Numbered from the stretch's first letter, positions 44,428 to 57,146 are shown. The stretch is 64,000 bases of DNA from Akebia trifoliata (GCA_017979445.1 CM030719.1:21669292-21733291), one strand, 5' to 3'. Notes: a model not told the origin generated them from the letters alone. A program made the numbers and translations.

Positions 44428-46560
44428 CTGTGGGGAGTGCCAAATTGATAAACAAATTTGAAGTACTCACAAAAAGTCAACGATTCATGCAACTTCAAAA
44501 CCCCTAGCTCTTTTACACATGGACCTTGTGGGTCCCACTAAAGTACGAAGTCTAGGTGGTAAGAGACATTTCTTGGTGATAGTTGATGATTACTTGAGAT
44601 TCACTTGGGTCACTTTCCTAAGAAAAAAATCTGTTACTTTTGATGAATTCAAAAAGATTATTAAGCGCATTCATACAGAAAAAGAATCTATCGTAGGTAG
44701 AATTAGAAGTGATCATGGTGGAGAGTTTGAGGATAGTCGATTCACATAATTTTGTGATGAAAATGGAATTCGACATGAATTCTCAGCTCCTAAGACCCTT
44801 CAGCAAAATGGAGTTGTTGAGAGGAAAAATTACGTTCTTCAGGAAATGGCCATAGTCATGCTTCATAGTAAAAATCTTCCCAAAAATCTGTGGGCTGAAG
44901 TTGTAAGTACTGCCTGCCACATTATTAATCAAGTGTATCTTCGAGCAGACTTAAATAAAATAACTTATGAATTGTGGAACGACAAAACTCCCAATGTCAA
45001 CCACTTCAGAGTCTTTGGTACTAAATGTTATATCTTAAAAGACCGCGAAAACTTAGGAAAATTTGATTCGAAGAGCGACCAAATAAGCTTTCTGGGATAT
45101 TCTTCAAATAGTCGTGCTTTTTGAGTCTTTAATCAGAGGACCTCGTCCATCAAAGAATCTATAAATGTGGTGATCGGTGATCAACCCATCAAAGACAATG
45201 GTCATTCTGACCCAAAGGTTGAGGATAAAGGTATATTCCCAACTCCATCCACACCTCCCTCGACATATCAGGTTCCGAAAATATTACCTGTTATCAAGGA
45301 TCATCCTGCCAGTCAAATCCTTGAAGATTCTAAAATAAGTATTAAAACCCGAAGATAACTTGAGATGTTGAACAGTCATCTCTACTTCACATCCAAGATG
45401 GAGTCCAAAAATATTGATGAAGCCCTCACTGATGAATATTGGTTTCATAACATGTAGGAGGAACTTCTTCAGTTTACTCGGAATCAGAAGTGGTACATAA
45501 TACCAAGGCCATCTGACAAGAATGTTATTGGAACCAAATGGATATAGAAGAATAAGTCCCATGAACTTGGCAATGTTGTCCGAAACAAAGCTTGTCTAGT
45601 AGCTTAGGGATATTCTTAGATTGACGGTGTTGATTTTGATGAAACATTTGCCCCTGTTGCCAAACTTGATTCAATTCGGATTTTGATGTCCAAACGTGCT
45701 CCATGAAATTTAAACTATTTCAGATGGATGTTAAAAGTGCATTTTTGAACGACATTTTTGATGAGGAAGTATATGTTGAACAACCCAAGGGTTTCATTGA
45801 TCCTAAGCATCTTCACATAATTTTCAGGCTAAAGAAGACACTCTACGACCTTAAACAAGCTCATTGAGCTTGGTATGAACGGTTGACTCAATTCTTGATC
45901 AACCATAACTATACTAGAGATAGTGTTGATCAAACACTATTTGATCAAAAGGTCAAGGGTCACACCCTTATTTTCTAGATCTATGTGGACGACATTGTGT
46001 TCGGATCCACCAATGAAGAGATGGCTCACAAGTTTGCCCACTTGATGCAATCTGAATTTGAATTGAGCATGGTGGGTGAGCTCAATTTTCTTCTTGGGGT
46101 TGCAGGTTAAGCAGCTTAAGGATGATATGTTTGTCTCCCAGACTAAGTATGCACGAGAATTGGTAGATCGCTTTGGTCTTCAGTCTAGACAAATTCACTA
46201 CACCCCAATGAGCACCACTCTCAAACTTTCTAAAGATTTATCTGGTAAAAGTGTGGATCAGCACCTCTATAGGACTATGATTGGCAGCATCCTCTGCTTA
46301 ACAGCAAGTTGGCCTGATATTTTTTATTATGTTAGAGCATGTGCCCGTTTTCAAGCCGATCCTAAGGAATCAAATCTCACGGCTGTCAAATAGATCATTT
46401 GCTATATAGCTGGCACCTCCGAGTATGGTCTTTGGTACCCCTTTGATTCATCATCCGTAATAACTGGGTACTCTAACGTCGATTGGACCAGAAACGTTGA
46501 TGATCGAAAATCCACTAGTGGCCGTTGTTTTTATCTTGGTAACTGTCTCGGTGGTACCAA
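44428..46560 (+). pseudogene. Copia pol, 5'-truncated: integrase core, reverse transcriptase, partial RNase H (unit 1)
   Basis: Begins within the pre-integrase end (tggggagtgccaaattg). Integrase follows: LLHMDLVGPTKVRSLGG at about 44509, VIVDDYLRFTWVTFLRKK, and GRIRSDHGGEFEDSRFT, which supply the D,D of DDE. A stop TAA interrupts after FT at 44748. RT follows with VKSAFLNDIFDEEVYVEQ and IYVDDIVFGSTNEEM at about 45980-46020, then RNase H start VDQHLYRTMIGSILCLTA. The end is cut at about 46555, about 550 bp shorter than unit 2. Several TAG/TGA stops make it inactive. The start coincides with the broken family A unit. Confidence 0.9.
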
Positions 46561-46778
46561 CAACATACTATAGAGAGACTATTTTGTTATTTTTCCTTCA
46601 TTTTTTCTTGCTCGATTTGCTCTCCACTCCTCTTGCTTAGCTTCTCTCTCTAGGTATTATCTCTCTCTCTTTCTATATCCATTTTCTTCAGTTTCCTCTT
46701 CTCCACCATCACATTCACACCATGTTCTTCATATGGGTTCTCTTTTTCATTTGTTTCATCACCTTAGTGGTTCTTTTA

Positions 46779-47997
46779 ATGGCCAAAAGAGGTACTAATT
46801 CGCCAAATCCTCCTACTCGATGCTCGCCATAAGCCAAGAAAGCAAAGACCACTGCTTCCTCTTCTCGTCGCTCTCCGACACCGCCTTCATCTTCAGAATC
46901 TCTTGATGATGATTCGGACTCGAAAGGAGACTTATCACCGGAGCATGCACATTATCTCTCATTGTACCGAATTCAAGAATCGTCCCATCATATGCAAACT
47001 TACCATTCAAGAATCCATTACTCACAAGTGTGGTTTACTTGATATGCTTTATAGAATGGACTGGGTCAAGTTGCTCAACTTCGAAGGTGACACCTACCGA
47101 ATCTGAGTACGAATTTCTATGTTAGTGTAACGGAATCCATAGAAAATCCTCCATCCTTGGTAGCCACCACGTTTCATCTTCGTCCTTCCGTTCGCACTGT
47201 GGTGACTCCCCATACCATTGGTCGCATATTAGGGATTCCAATCACCGGTGAACCAATACTTACGTCGGACCCCGATCCATCAACTCGATACGATCAACTT
47301 CAACAAGTACTTGGTGATCCTAGCAATCAGTTTCGTTGGGCTAGTAATGATACCCTTCGTGCAACAAATCTGAGTACTCTATTACGTATCCTTTACTAGA
47401 TTTTTGTGCGCAACCTCTACCCTCGGGCTGGCAAGTTCACTGAATTGGCCTCAAACCAATATGACAACTGTGTGGCTTAATGTATACTTGTGTGCTTACC
47501 AATGTTTATCCTTCAAAATATTGTCAGTATACTTTAGCCCCACTCCAAGAGAGGTCTAGGTTTTAGTCACCTCATTTCACAACTCGCCCTTGAATGTCAA
47601 CTCCTTGTCGGTCTCCCCCCGTATGATTTCGATTAAGACTTTTGGCAATGCTAACCTGGCTCGGTTGCTCTGGTCACCTACTGACACTCCTCTACCATCT
47701 TCACCTCCCTTAGGAGCGGAGTTCCAACCTCGTCATGATACTTCAGAACCTCCACTGGACAACATTGGACAAGATTTCGATATCGAGGCTCGCTTATTTA
47801 GTATTGAGTGCCAGCAACAGGTACTTGGTGAGCAACAACATTGTATCCTCCTGAACCAAGAGTGGATGGAACGTAATGTTGAATCCCACATGAAGAAGAT
47901 CTAGTGCTACCTTCGCTGTCTTATTAGTTCATGTGGCCCCATAGCTCCTTCTCCTGATAAGAGTCCTGCTTCCTCCAATGCCTCGGGTGACGTCTAG
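46779..47997 (+). pseudogene. Extra ORF downstream of copia pol, unit 1 (env-like position; broken)
   Basis: Homologous to the frame at 55920-57146 but with frameshifts (1219 bases, not a multiple of three). It starts MAKRGTNSPNPPTR and ends just before the TAG in gacgtctag. The conserved middle reads PHTIGRILGIPITGEP and STRYDQLQQVLGDPS. The composition is Ser/Pro-rich at both ends with a globular middle. It resembles what is annotated in plants as a putative plant transposon protein domain; no enzymatic motif is visible. See the unit 2 entry for function. Confidence 0.7.
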
Positions 47998-48430
47998 GTC
48001 ACCCCGGAGATGTTAATGCTTAGGCTTGGTGTGTTTTGAGTCGTAGTAGGTTTGTCTGTCGATTTGAGTCCTGCTCATATAACCTTGACTCACATTTTGT
48101 AATTCAGAAAGTTCTATATAAGTTTAATAGTAATATCTTTTGGTTATGTTTCGTGTGCAATGGATTGATTATTTGCATATCATTTACTTTATACATGCTC
48201 ATATGCATGTATTGACATTATTTTATTCAGTTATATACCTTGTGTGTCATTTCACATGCTATGCCCATGCTTAAATTGTCATATTATAGTTGGCCTGTCT
48301 ATGATTGCATCTGTCATGCATCTTGTTCTGATAATCATATTAATTGCGTGCATGTATATTTCCCCATGTGCTTATTGGTATATATTTTTTATCGACATCA
48401 GGTTGATTACGCCCTTTGTTAACTACTGAC

Positions 48431-48652
48431 AAAAAGGGGGAGAATGTTATTTTCACCCGTGCATACTGTCTCAATTGACTTTTACAGGTAAAACATTCAG
48501 GGGGAGTAAAGTAGTTAGAATCTTAGGTTTTTATTTTTAAATATTTTTGTAAGATTCTAATATGGTGAAAGTCATGTTGGTCAATCTAGAAATGTTTTCC
48601 AATCTTTTTGGTCTAGTTTAGGATTTTGTCTCGTAATTGATGAAGGGGAGAT
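48431..48652 (+). promoter_or_regulatory. Two purine tracts preceding the shared LTR (unit 1)
   Basis: aaaaagggggagaa at 48431-48444 and tgaaggggagat at 48641-48652, the latter abutting the LTR start. The same pair recurs in unit 2 with the same spacing. Confidence 0.75.
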
Positions 48653-50468
48653 TGTTAATTCCATATTTTATCAATTACAAGACATATGTTGAGTATCAGA
48701 TCGATTTACCATTGAAGAGTAATGAAGACTTTGGTAAAATTACTCAATCGCACGTGGTTCGACAAAAACCTCTATTGTGTGTACAAGAAGCCCAAAAGGT
48801 AATGAGACCACCCAAAACCTTTTTCCCAATATTTAGATGAGTGATAGGTCGATCCATAATGATTAGGAAAACTCGTTCTTCGACCCGTTCTCTCTTCGGA
48901 TTTTGCGAGAATAAAAAATGGTCATAGAGGGGACATTAAATATTTGACCACCCTAAACCCATTTTCTATCCTTGGTGCTTTATAAGTGGCATTATATAAA
49001 TAATATCTAGCACACCTTCTAACTGTTTCGACACTGGCCTTCTTGAAAGCTCGATTTGACCCAAAATGGTATTTCTGGAATCGAAAATTATCATAGATAG
49101 GACATTAAAGATTTGACCATCCCAACACCATTTTTTAACTTTTGTGCTTTATAGGTGGTATTATATAGATAATATCTAGCATACCTTCAAACCATTTTGG
49201 CACCGGTCTTCTCAAAAGTTCGATTTGACCCAAAAAGGCAAAAAGGAATTTTAATCATTTCACCCATTTATTATTAGATTTAACCATTGGTGATAGTTTG
49301 GGGATGTTCTACATAGTAGGATTTATCATATCCCTGAACGGCATGTGAAACGGACTTACCGTTTGAAAGTTATGGCTAAAATACCCTCTCAATGGCATTT
49401 TTGTATTTTTCACGGTGATACCAGCAGCAACTATCATTTGAGCACGGTTGGACACTTTTGAAGAACGATTCCACCGTGAGAGCCGTTGGAACTACAAAAA
49501 TGACTTTAGAAAGGTATTTTTGGCTCATTTCGCCTATGGTTCTTGCTTTAAAGAAAGCTCACATTTCCTTTCTACATCCCCATGCTTTTTTTAAGCTTAA
49601 ATAGGCTTCACACTTAGTTGAATAACCTTCAATCCAAGCCTATTCAATGGTGAACCTCTTCATCTAAATACACCCTTGCTTGTACACACATTGGTGAATC
49701 CAAGGAAGCTTAAAGCATCTATTTGAAGCAATGAGTACATCAAAATGAAGATATCTCTCTTAAGGATATGAAGAACTGAAAGTTACACTGTGGTAGATTC
49801 GATCCATTGAGTCGAGTCCTTGTGAGTATTTTTTTGTTAGATTTCTTTTTCTTTAACCAAAAAGAAGTTTTTTGGTTTTATCCTAAAACCAAGCTCTTGA
49901 GAAGAGTTGAGGACTCTACTCAAGAGAATAAGGTTCTAAGTTTTCCAAAAAACAAAATTTAGTGTTTGGATGAGGTGGTACCTCATTTGAACAAATAGGT
50001 TTGGGGATTCTACCTATAAAAAAATCTCATTTCAAGAGAAAGTCATTCTCTCAATCTTAAGGTTTAGAATTTGTCCTAGCTTAAAAAATTATATGTTAGA
50101 TTTCGAAGTGAACCATAAACCTCCATTTTGATGGTGAACCCAAGACTCGGGAGTAGGTTACTTGGTAGTGGATGTAGACAAGTTGCCGAATCATTATAAA
50201 TCATATTTTTCCTTTGTGATTATGCTCTAAGCCTGAATTTATATGAATGTAACTACATGCTCATCAAATGTTTGATAAAATGTCTATCTTATGATATATG
50301 ATGTATACTTTAACTCAAAAGATATGATTCATGTACATATCTAAGTTGTATTCATTTTAGTATAATAGAGAAACTTGAAACTTCGTGGGGTGATTCGTAG
50401 ACTAAATTTTTAATTATCCTATTCACCCCCCCTCTAAGTTTAGATATGGTACAAAACTCGTAATTTCA
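48653..50468 (+). repeat. LTR shared between copia units 1 and 2 (1816 bp)
   Basis: Begins TGTTAATTCCATATTTTATC and ends actcgtaatttca. It contains an internal 169-bp duplication: gtcatagaggggacattaaa at about 48921 and atcatagataggacattaaa at about 49090, each followed by catt/gcattatata. The 3' LTR has the same duplication. Confidence 0.9.
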
Positions 50469-50470
50469 AT

Positions 50471-50483
50471 TGGTATCAAAGTC
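50471..50483 (+). promoter_or_regulatory. Primer-binding site, degenerate initiator Met type
   Basis: tggtatcaaagtc lies two bases after the LTR end. It differs from the canonical tggtatcagagc by one internal a for g and at the end. Confidence 0.8.
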
Positions 50484-50536
50484 AAGTTGCTCTTGAAGGG
50501 TCAACAACATGGAGCTGATCCTACTGACTTTGAATC

Positions 50537-52400
50537 ATGTCTGAGTCCAAGAAATAGAACTTCTCTCGACTTCCCATGTTTGATGGTGTTAAATACGCCT
50601 TTTAGAAAAATAAAATGATGATATATATCAACTCCTTAAGTAAGGACGTATGGAACATGATTGAGGAAGGTTGGGAACCTCCTGTTGACACTATAAAAGT
50701 TAATGGTATCGCCACTACTATTCTAAGACCATCAAAGAATTGATCCAAATAAGACAAAACTGACAGTATTAATAACTTTAAAGTACTTAATGTTATAACT
50801 GTGCTATCTCCGATGATGAGTATCAAAGGATATGCACATGTTTGTCTGCTAAACAAGCTTGAAAAATGTTACAAGCCGTACACGAAGGAACTAGTATAGT
50901 TAAGAAGTCCAAACTTCAACTCCTCCGAATTAATTTTGAAAACATTAAGATGGAGGAAAGTGAGATTGTCCAAGAATTCTATGCACGGTTGAGTGACATG
51001 CAATTCAATGTTTTATGTGGGAGAGTCTGTCCCAGAGGGTAGAATCTGTGCCAAAATACTTAGATCCCTACCCAAGAGGTTTGTTTCTAAAATCACCTCA
51101 ATTGAGGAATACCGAGATGTGAAAACCATGACTGTTGAGGAACTCATGGGTTCACTGACAACCTTTGAACTCTATCTCGAAGGTCCACCTTCTAAAGGGA
51201 AGACATCCGTCCTTAAGACCTTTTCATCCAAGGCTCCATCTAAACGGTCTTCTCATCATTCTATCGAATCCTCCTCCCAAGACAATAATAAAATCATGTA
51301 TGAGGAAGATGATGAGAGTGACCTTGAAGAAGAGGACTTGGCCTTTCTTGCCTTAAAATTCAAAAAAAATTTCAAGAGGAAATGATCCCATAGCACTGAT
51401 AGAAAGAGTCAATCGACGGATAGATGACCAACAATAGGAAAAAATTCGTCTAAATCTAAGGAAGATATCAAGTACTTCAACTGTGGTGGAAAATGACATT
51501 ATTTCACTGTTTGTCCCTTTAAACCAAAATCTAAAGGTCCACAAAGACCTAAGTCTAAGGGAAATACCATGGTTGCAAAAGCCACATGGGATGATGACTT
51601 AGATGAGTTAGAAAATGAGGAACAAAGATCATCGGATTCTGAAGACTATAAAACTCTTCGAATCCTTATGGCCTCCACCACAATCTCCATCCCAGATGAG
51701 AATGAAGTTGAAGAGGGACAGGATTCTGGAGATCAGAATCACCCTTAAGAAGCCATTTCCTCTTATGAGGAAATAGAAGATGATGATGACAATGAACTCG
51801 AACTTCAATCAGCATTCGATCAACTGTTCATCAGTCATATAAAGCTGACCAATAAACACGATCAAGAAAAACTCTAAAAAGAATACTAACAGATTAAATA
51901 TGATCAAGTTTGTGAGGAAAAATACACCCTAGGACTTCAATTAGAAAAACTCCAAGAAAGTTATCCCATGCAACTTCTGTGGTGAAACGGGTTACATGAA
52001 ATTTGAATGCATCGAGTTCAAGATCATCTACCGCACAACCTCACAGACCCCTATTGGTAAATCATTATCGGTTGAAAAGAAGAAGCATGATGAAGGGAAT
52101 GTCTCCTCTACAAAGCAAAGTTGAAAATCCTAAGAAAGAGGAGTCTCCAAAATGGAAGGGAGTGAAGAATTCATCACCTCCTAAACAGAACAATAATATT
52201 GGAAAACTTTTCAAATAGATTACTTGCCTGAACCTAAAAGCGAAAGAACTTATTGAATCAAGTGGAGGCAAACTAGGTAGAATAAGGTATCCAAAGACAA
52301 ATTTACGTTCAAGATCACCTAAGAAAAGTAAGTCCCCTAAGAAGAACTTACCTGTTCAAGAGAAAATTGAGTCGAAAAGAAAAATTCCTTCCCTTCCTAA
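50537..52400 (+). pseudogene. Copia gag with two zinc-knuckle remnants (unit 2)
   Basis: Starts ATGTCTGAGTCC and reads INSLSKDVWNMIEEGWEPP (UBN2-like). After frame changes comes a 130-codon open stretch 50993-51385 with ILRSLPKRFVSKITSIEE, TVEELMGSLTTFE and an acidic tail. A CFNCGG...H knuckle remnant near 51470 and CNFCGETGYMKFEC at about 51966 follow; the second has Tyr where His is expected. A lysine-rich segment at 52003-52218 resembles the basic linker before protease. Role: capsid/nucleocapsid of the element. Multiple stops show it is inactive. Confidence 0.8.
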
Positions 52401-52499
52401 ACATAATCCTCAACACCCCAAGATGACTCTACAATGAAAAGTCAAAAATAGGGACAACAAATGCCTTGTAATTCACACAACTCTCAAGGCTGGAAATTT

Positions 52500-52740
52500 T
52501 TTACGATGGCACCTTGATAGCTGTTGTTCCCGACATATGACGGGTGACCGAAGTCAATTTAGCTATATAGTTGATTTTGACGGAGGGTCAGTTACCTTTG
52601 GGGATAACAACACCATTAAGATTATTGGGCGAGGAACTGTTAGTGGTAATGGATTGCCTATGATGAAAAATGTGTTGTGTATTGATGGGTTGAAACATAA
52701 CCTTCTTAGCATATCCCAAATATACGACAAAGACTACTAG
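52500..52740 (+). pseudogene. Copia aspartic protease domain (unit 2)
   Basis: Reads WHLDSCCSRHMTGDRSQF, then VTFGDNNTIKIIGRGTV and CIDGLKHNLLSISQI. This is the RVP domain just upstream of the pre-integrase region. The catalytic triad is normally Asp-Ser/Thr-Gly; here the Gly is Cys, which should inactivate it. A TAG ends the stretch at 52738. Confidence 0.85.
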
Positions 52741-53700
52741 GTGAGTTTCAATCGTGAAGTCTGTGAGATTTTTGTCCCTAATGGTAAAATTATTATGAGA
52801 GGCCTTCGAACATCTGATAACTGCTATGTTATCGAAAACACAAGAGAAACCATTATCTCCTGTGTGAGCAACATGGCGCAAGTTAATGAAGTCCAGTTGT
52901 GGCATCAACGACTCGGCATATTCACTACAAGAACTTATTTCGACTTGCCTGAAAAGACTTAGTTAGAGGATTACCCAAGTTGGGTAAACAAACAAGAGAT
53001 ATCTGTGGGGAGTACCAAATTGGTAAACAAATTCAAAGTACTCAAAAAAAGATAACGACTCTTGCAACCTCAAAACCCCTAGCTCTTTTACACATGGACC
53101 TTATGGGTCCCATTAAAGTATGAAATCTAGGTGGTAAGAGACATTTCTTAGTGATAGTTGATGATTACTCGAGATTCACGTGGGTCACTTTCTTAAGAGA
53201 AAAATCTAATACTTTTAATAAATTCAAAAAGATTATTAAGCGCATCCAGACAGAAAAAGAATCTATCGTAGGTAGAATTAGAAGTGATCATGGTGGAGAG
53301 TTTGAGGATAGTCGATTCACACAATTTTGTGATGAAAATGGAATTCGACCTGAATTCTCAGCTCCTAAGACCCCTTAGTAAAATGGAGTTGCTGAGAGGA
53401 AAAATCGCGTTCTTCAGGAAATGGCTATAGTCATGCTCCATAGTAAAAATCTTCCCAAAAGTCTGTGAGTCGAAGTTGTAAATACTGCTTGCCACATTAT
53501 TAATTGAGTGTATCTTCGAGCAGGCTTAAATAAAATAACTTATGAACTGTGGAACAGCAAAACTCCCAGTGTCAAGCACTTCAGAGTCTTTAATAGTAAA
53601 TATTATATCTTAAAAGATCGTGAACACTTGGAAAAGTTTGATTCGAAGAACGACCAAGTAATCTTTCTGGGATATTCTTCAGATAGTCGTATTTTTTAAG
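52741..53700 (+). pseudogene. Copia pre-integrase and integrase core (unit 2)
   Basis: VQLWHQRLGIFTTRTYF is the gag_pre-integrs LWHxRLG motif. After stops, MIVDDYSRFTWVTFLREK and GRIRSDHGGEFEDSRFTQF supply two catalytic Asp of the integrase core, with the third acid expected in the following PxxNGxxER region (here cctTAGtaaaatgg). FDSKNDQVIFLGYSSDSR follows. Several stops and lost codons. Confidence 0.88.
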
Positions 53701-53999
53701 TCTTCAATCAGAGGACCTCATCTATCAAAGAATCCATAAATGTGGTGATCGATGATCAACCCATCAAGGACAATGGTCCTTCTGATCTAGAGGTTGAGAA
53801 CGAGGGTATATTCCCAACTCCATCCACACCTCCCTTGACATCTCAGGTTCCAGAAACATTACTTGTTATCAAGGATCATCTCGCTAGTCAAATCCTTGGA
53901 GATCGTAAAATAAGTGTTAAAACTCGGAGACAACTTGTGATGTTGAACAGTCATCTATGCTTCACATCCAAGATGGAGTCCAAAAATGTTGATGAAGCC

Positions 54000-55143
54000 C
54001 TCACTGATGAATATTGAGTTCAGGCCATGCACGAGGAACTTTTTCAGTTTACTCGGAATCAGGTATGGTACTTAGTACCAGGGCCAACTGACAAGAATGT
54101 TATTGGAACCAAATGGATATACAAGAATAAGTCCGATGAACTTGGCAATGTTGTCTGAAACAAAGCTCGTCTTGTGGCTCGAGGATATTCACAGATTGAG
54201 GGTGTTGATTTTGATGAAACATTTGCCCCTATTGTCAAATTTTATTCGATTCGAATTTTGATGTCCATAGCGTGTTCCATGAAATTTAAACTATTTCAGA
54301 TGGATGTCAAGAGTGTGTTTCTGAACGACATTTTTGATGAGGAAGTATATGTTGAACAACCCAAGGGTTTCATTGACCCTGAGCATCCTCATATAGTTTT
54401 CAGACTAAAGAAGACACTCTACGGCCTTAAACAAGCCCCTTGAGCTTGGTATGAATGGTTGACTCAATTCTTGATCAATCATAACTATACTAGGGGTAGT
54501 GTTGATCAAACACTATTTGTTCAAAAATTCAAGGGTCACACCCTTATTTTCCATATCTATGTGGACGACATTGTGTTCGGATCCACCAATGAAGAGATGG
54601 CTCACAAGTTTGCCCACTTGATGCAATCTGAATTTGAAATTAGCATGGTGGGTGAGCTCAATTTCTTCTTGGGGTTGCAAGTTAAACAACTCAAGGATTA
54701 TATGTTTGTCTCCCAGACTAAGTATGCATGATAATTGGTAACTTGTTTTGGTCTTCAATTTGAATGAATTCACCACACTCAAACTTTCTAAAGATTTATC
54801 TAGTAAAAGTGTGGATTAGCACCTCTATAGGAGTATGATTGGCAACCTCCTCTACTTAACAGTCAGTCGACTGGATATTTCCTATTTCGTTGGAGCATGT
54901 GCCCCATTTCAAGCCGATCTTAAGGAATCACATCTCACGGCTGTCAAATGGATAATTCGCTATATAGCTAGCACCTCCGAGTATTGTCTCTAGTAGCCCT
55001 TTAATTCCTTCCCTATTATAGTTGGGTACTCTAAAGTCGATTGTGCCGGAAACGTTGATCATTGAAAATCCACTAGTGGCGGTTGTTTTTATTTTAGTAA
55101 CTATCTCGTTGCTTGGTAAAGCAAGAAACAAAATTCCATTTCT
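54000..55143 (+). pseudogene. Copia reverse transcriptase and RNase H start (unit 2)
   Basis: ARGYSQIEGVDFDETFAPI and KLFQMDVKSVFLNDIFDEE carry the first RT motifs. LKKTLYGLKQAP ends in TGA at 54441, then IYVDDIVFGSTNEEMA holds the YVDD and GELNFFLGLQVKQL the last RT part. RNase H remnants (STSGGCFYF) reach about 55143, where coding similarity stops. Expected C-terminal RNase H residues are missing. Confidence 0.9.
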
Positions 55144-55690
55144 TTTGAATATGTTCCGACCGAGAGTCTCAAAAAACCTTTGAATTCGATGCGGTTTGAA
55201 CACCTACAAAATTCCATTGGGGTATGCTCCATGTGAGCCCTTGATTCGAGATTTTGGCTGAGTGCTCGATAACACTCTCGAAAATCCAAAATTTTGGATT
55301 TTCGCCCACTATGGGCACATTTGAGTCCTATGACTCATTTTTTAGGCTTATTAGTTACATTCGAGGTTTTTGACATCTCTTTGTCAACACATGTTGTCGG
55401 GCTGTGTCGGTCAGAAAAATGCACCATTACTTGAACCTTCTAAAAAATTTATGAAAATTGGTATATTTGGATTCCTAGACCCATCATAAGTTGGTTCTTG
55501 TGCCTTTTGTAAATTTTCTATCTTTCAGATTTTTGATGGAATTTCGTCGAGGAACATTTTTGTAAAATTTTTCTAGCCTTATCAAAAGAGAGTTGGGGGG
55601 TGTACAATTCCTTTTTCTCTAAGTAAACACCTTGGGGAATTTTAAAAAATGCATTTTTTTCTCCACGGTGGCACCGTGCTATAGTGATGG
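55144..55690 (+). other. Non-coding spacer after pol in unit 2, with a perfect palindrome
   Basis: No protein-like frame. A 26-bp perfect palindrome sits at 55279-55304 (cgaaaatccaaaa and its complement with no loop). The spacer is absent from unit 1, where pol runs directly into the leader of the extra ORF. Confidence 0.75.
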
Positions 55691-55919
55691 TGGTACCAAT
55701 AGCACACTATAAAGAGACTATTTTGCTATTTTTCTTCTTTTTTTCTTGCTCAATTTGTTTTCCACTCCTCCTTAGCTCCTCTCTTTAGGTATCATTTCTT
55801 TTTTTTTTTCTCTCTCTATTCATTTCTTTCATTTCCCTCTTCTCCATCATCATATTCACACAATGTTCTTCATATGGGATCTCCTTTGCATTTGTTCCAT
55901 CTCCTTAGTGGCCCTTTTG

Positions 55920-57146
55920 ATGGCCAAAAGAGGTACTAATCCGTCAAATCCTCCTACTCGACGCTTGTCATGGGCCAAGAAAGCAAAGATCGCAGCTTCC
56001 TCTTCTCGTCGCTCTCCGATACCGCCTTCATCTTCATAATCTCTTGATGATGATTCAGACTCGGAAGGAGACATATCACCAAAGCATGCACATTATCTCT
56101 CTCGTTATACTGCATTCAAGAATCGTCCTGTCATATGTGAACTTACCATTCAAGAATTCACTGCTCTTAAGTGTGGCATACTTGATATGCTTCATAGAGT
56201 AGGATGGGTCGAGTTGCTCAACTTTAGAAGTGACACCTACCCAATGCGAGTGACAAATTTCTATGCTAGTGTAACGGAATCCATAGAAAATCCTCCATCC
56301 TTGGTAGTCACGACATTTCATCTTTGTCCTCCCATTCATACTATGGTGACTTCCCATACCATTGGTCGCATGTTAGGGATTCCAGTCATCGATGAACCAA
56401 TACCTATGATGGACCCCGATCCATCAATTCGATATGATCAAATTCAACAAGTACTCGATGGTCTTAACAATCGACTTTGTTGGGCTAGTAATGGTGCCTT
56501 TTGTGCAACAAATCTGCATACTACATTGCGTATCCTTCACTAGATTTTTGTGCGTAACCTCTACCCTCGGGCTGGCAAGTTCACCAAATTAGCCTCAAAC
56601 CAATATGACATCTTGTACTGTGTGGCCACAGATATACCTGTGTGCTTATCAACGCTTATCCTTCAGTATATTATAAGTACACTTCAACCCCACTCCAAAA
56701 GAGGTCTAAGATTTGGTCACCTCATTTCACAGCTCGCCTTTGAATGTCAACTCCTTGTCGATCTCCCCCGTATGATTTCGACTAAGACTTTTGGCGATGC
56801 TGACCTGGCCCAATTTTTTTGGTCACCTACTAAGACTCCTTTACCATCTTCACCTCCCTCAAAAGAGGAGTCCCAACCTCGCCATGATACTTTAGAACCT
56901 CCACTGGACAACATTGGGCAATAATTCGATATCGAGGCTCGCTTGTTTAGTATTGATCGCCAATAGTAAATACTTGGTGAGCAATAATATCGTATCCTCC
57001 TGTACCAAGAATGGATGAAACGTAATGTTGAATCCCGCATGAAAAAGATCCAGCGCTACCTTCGTCACCTTATTCGGTCATGTGGCCCCATGGCTCCTTC
57101 TCCCAATGAGAGCCCTGTTTCCTTTGGTGCCTCGGGTGACGTCTAG
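55920..57146 (+). pseudogene. Extra ORF downstream of copia pol, unit 2 (env-like position, 408 codons)
   Basis: ATG at 55920 to TAG at 57144 is exactly 409 codons in one frame, interrupted only by single-base stops (for example 56037, 56541, 56922). The protein starts MAKRGTNPSNPPTRR, has a Ser-rich and acidic segment to about residue 60, a middle with ELTIQEFTALKCG, HTIGRMLGIPVID and RYDQIQQVLD, then LYPRAGKFTKLASNQYD and a Pro-rich tail. No signal peptide or clear membrane span is seen. Known: SIRE-type copia elements carry an env-like ORF here, while the middle resembles a putative plant transposon protein domain. Inferred: an accessory protein of the element, function unknown. Frame conservation suggests it was under selection before decay. 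Confidence 0.72.
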
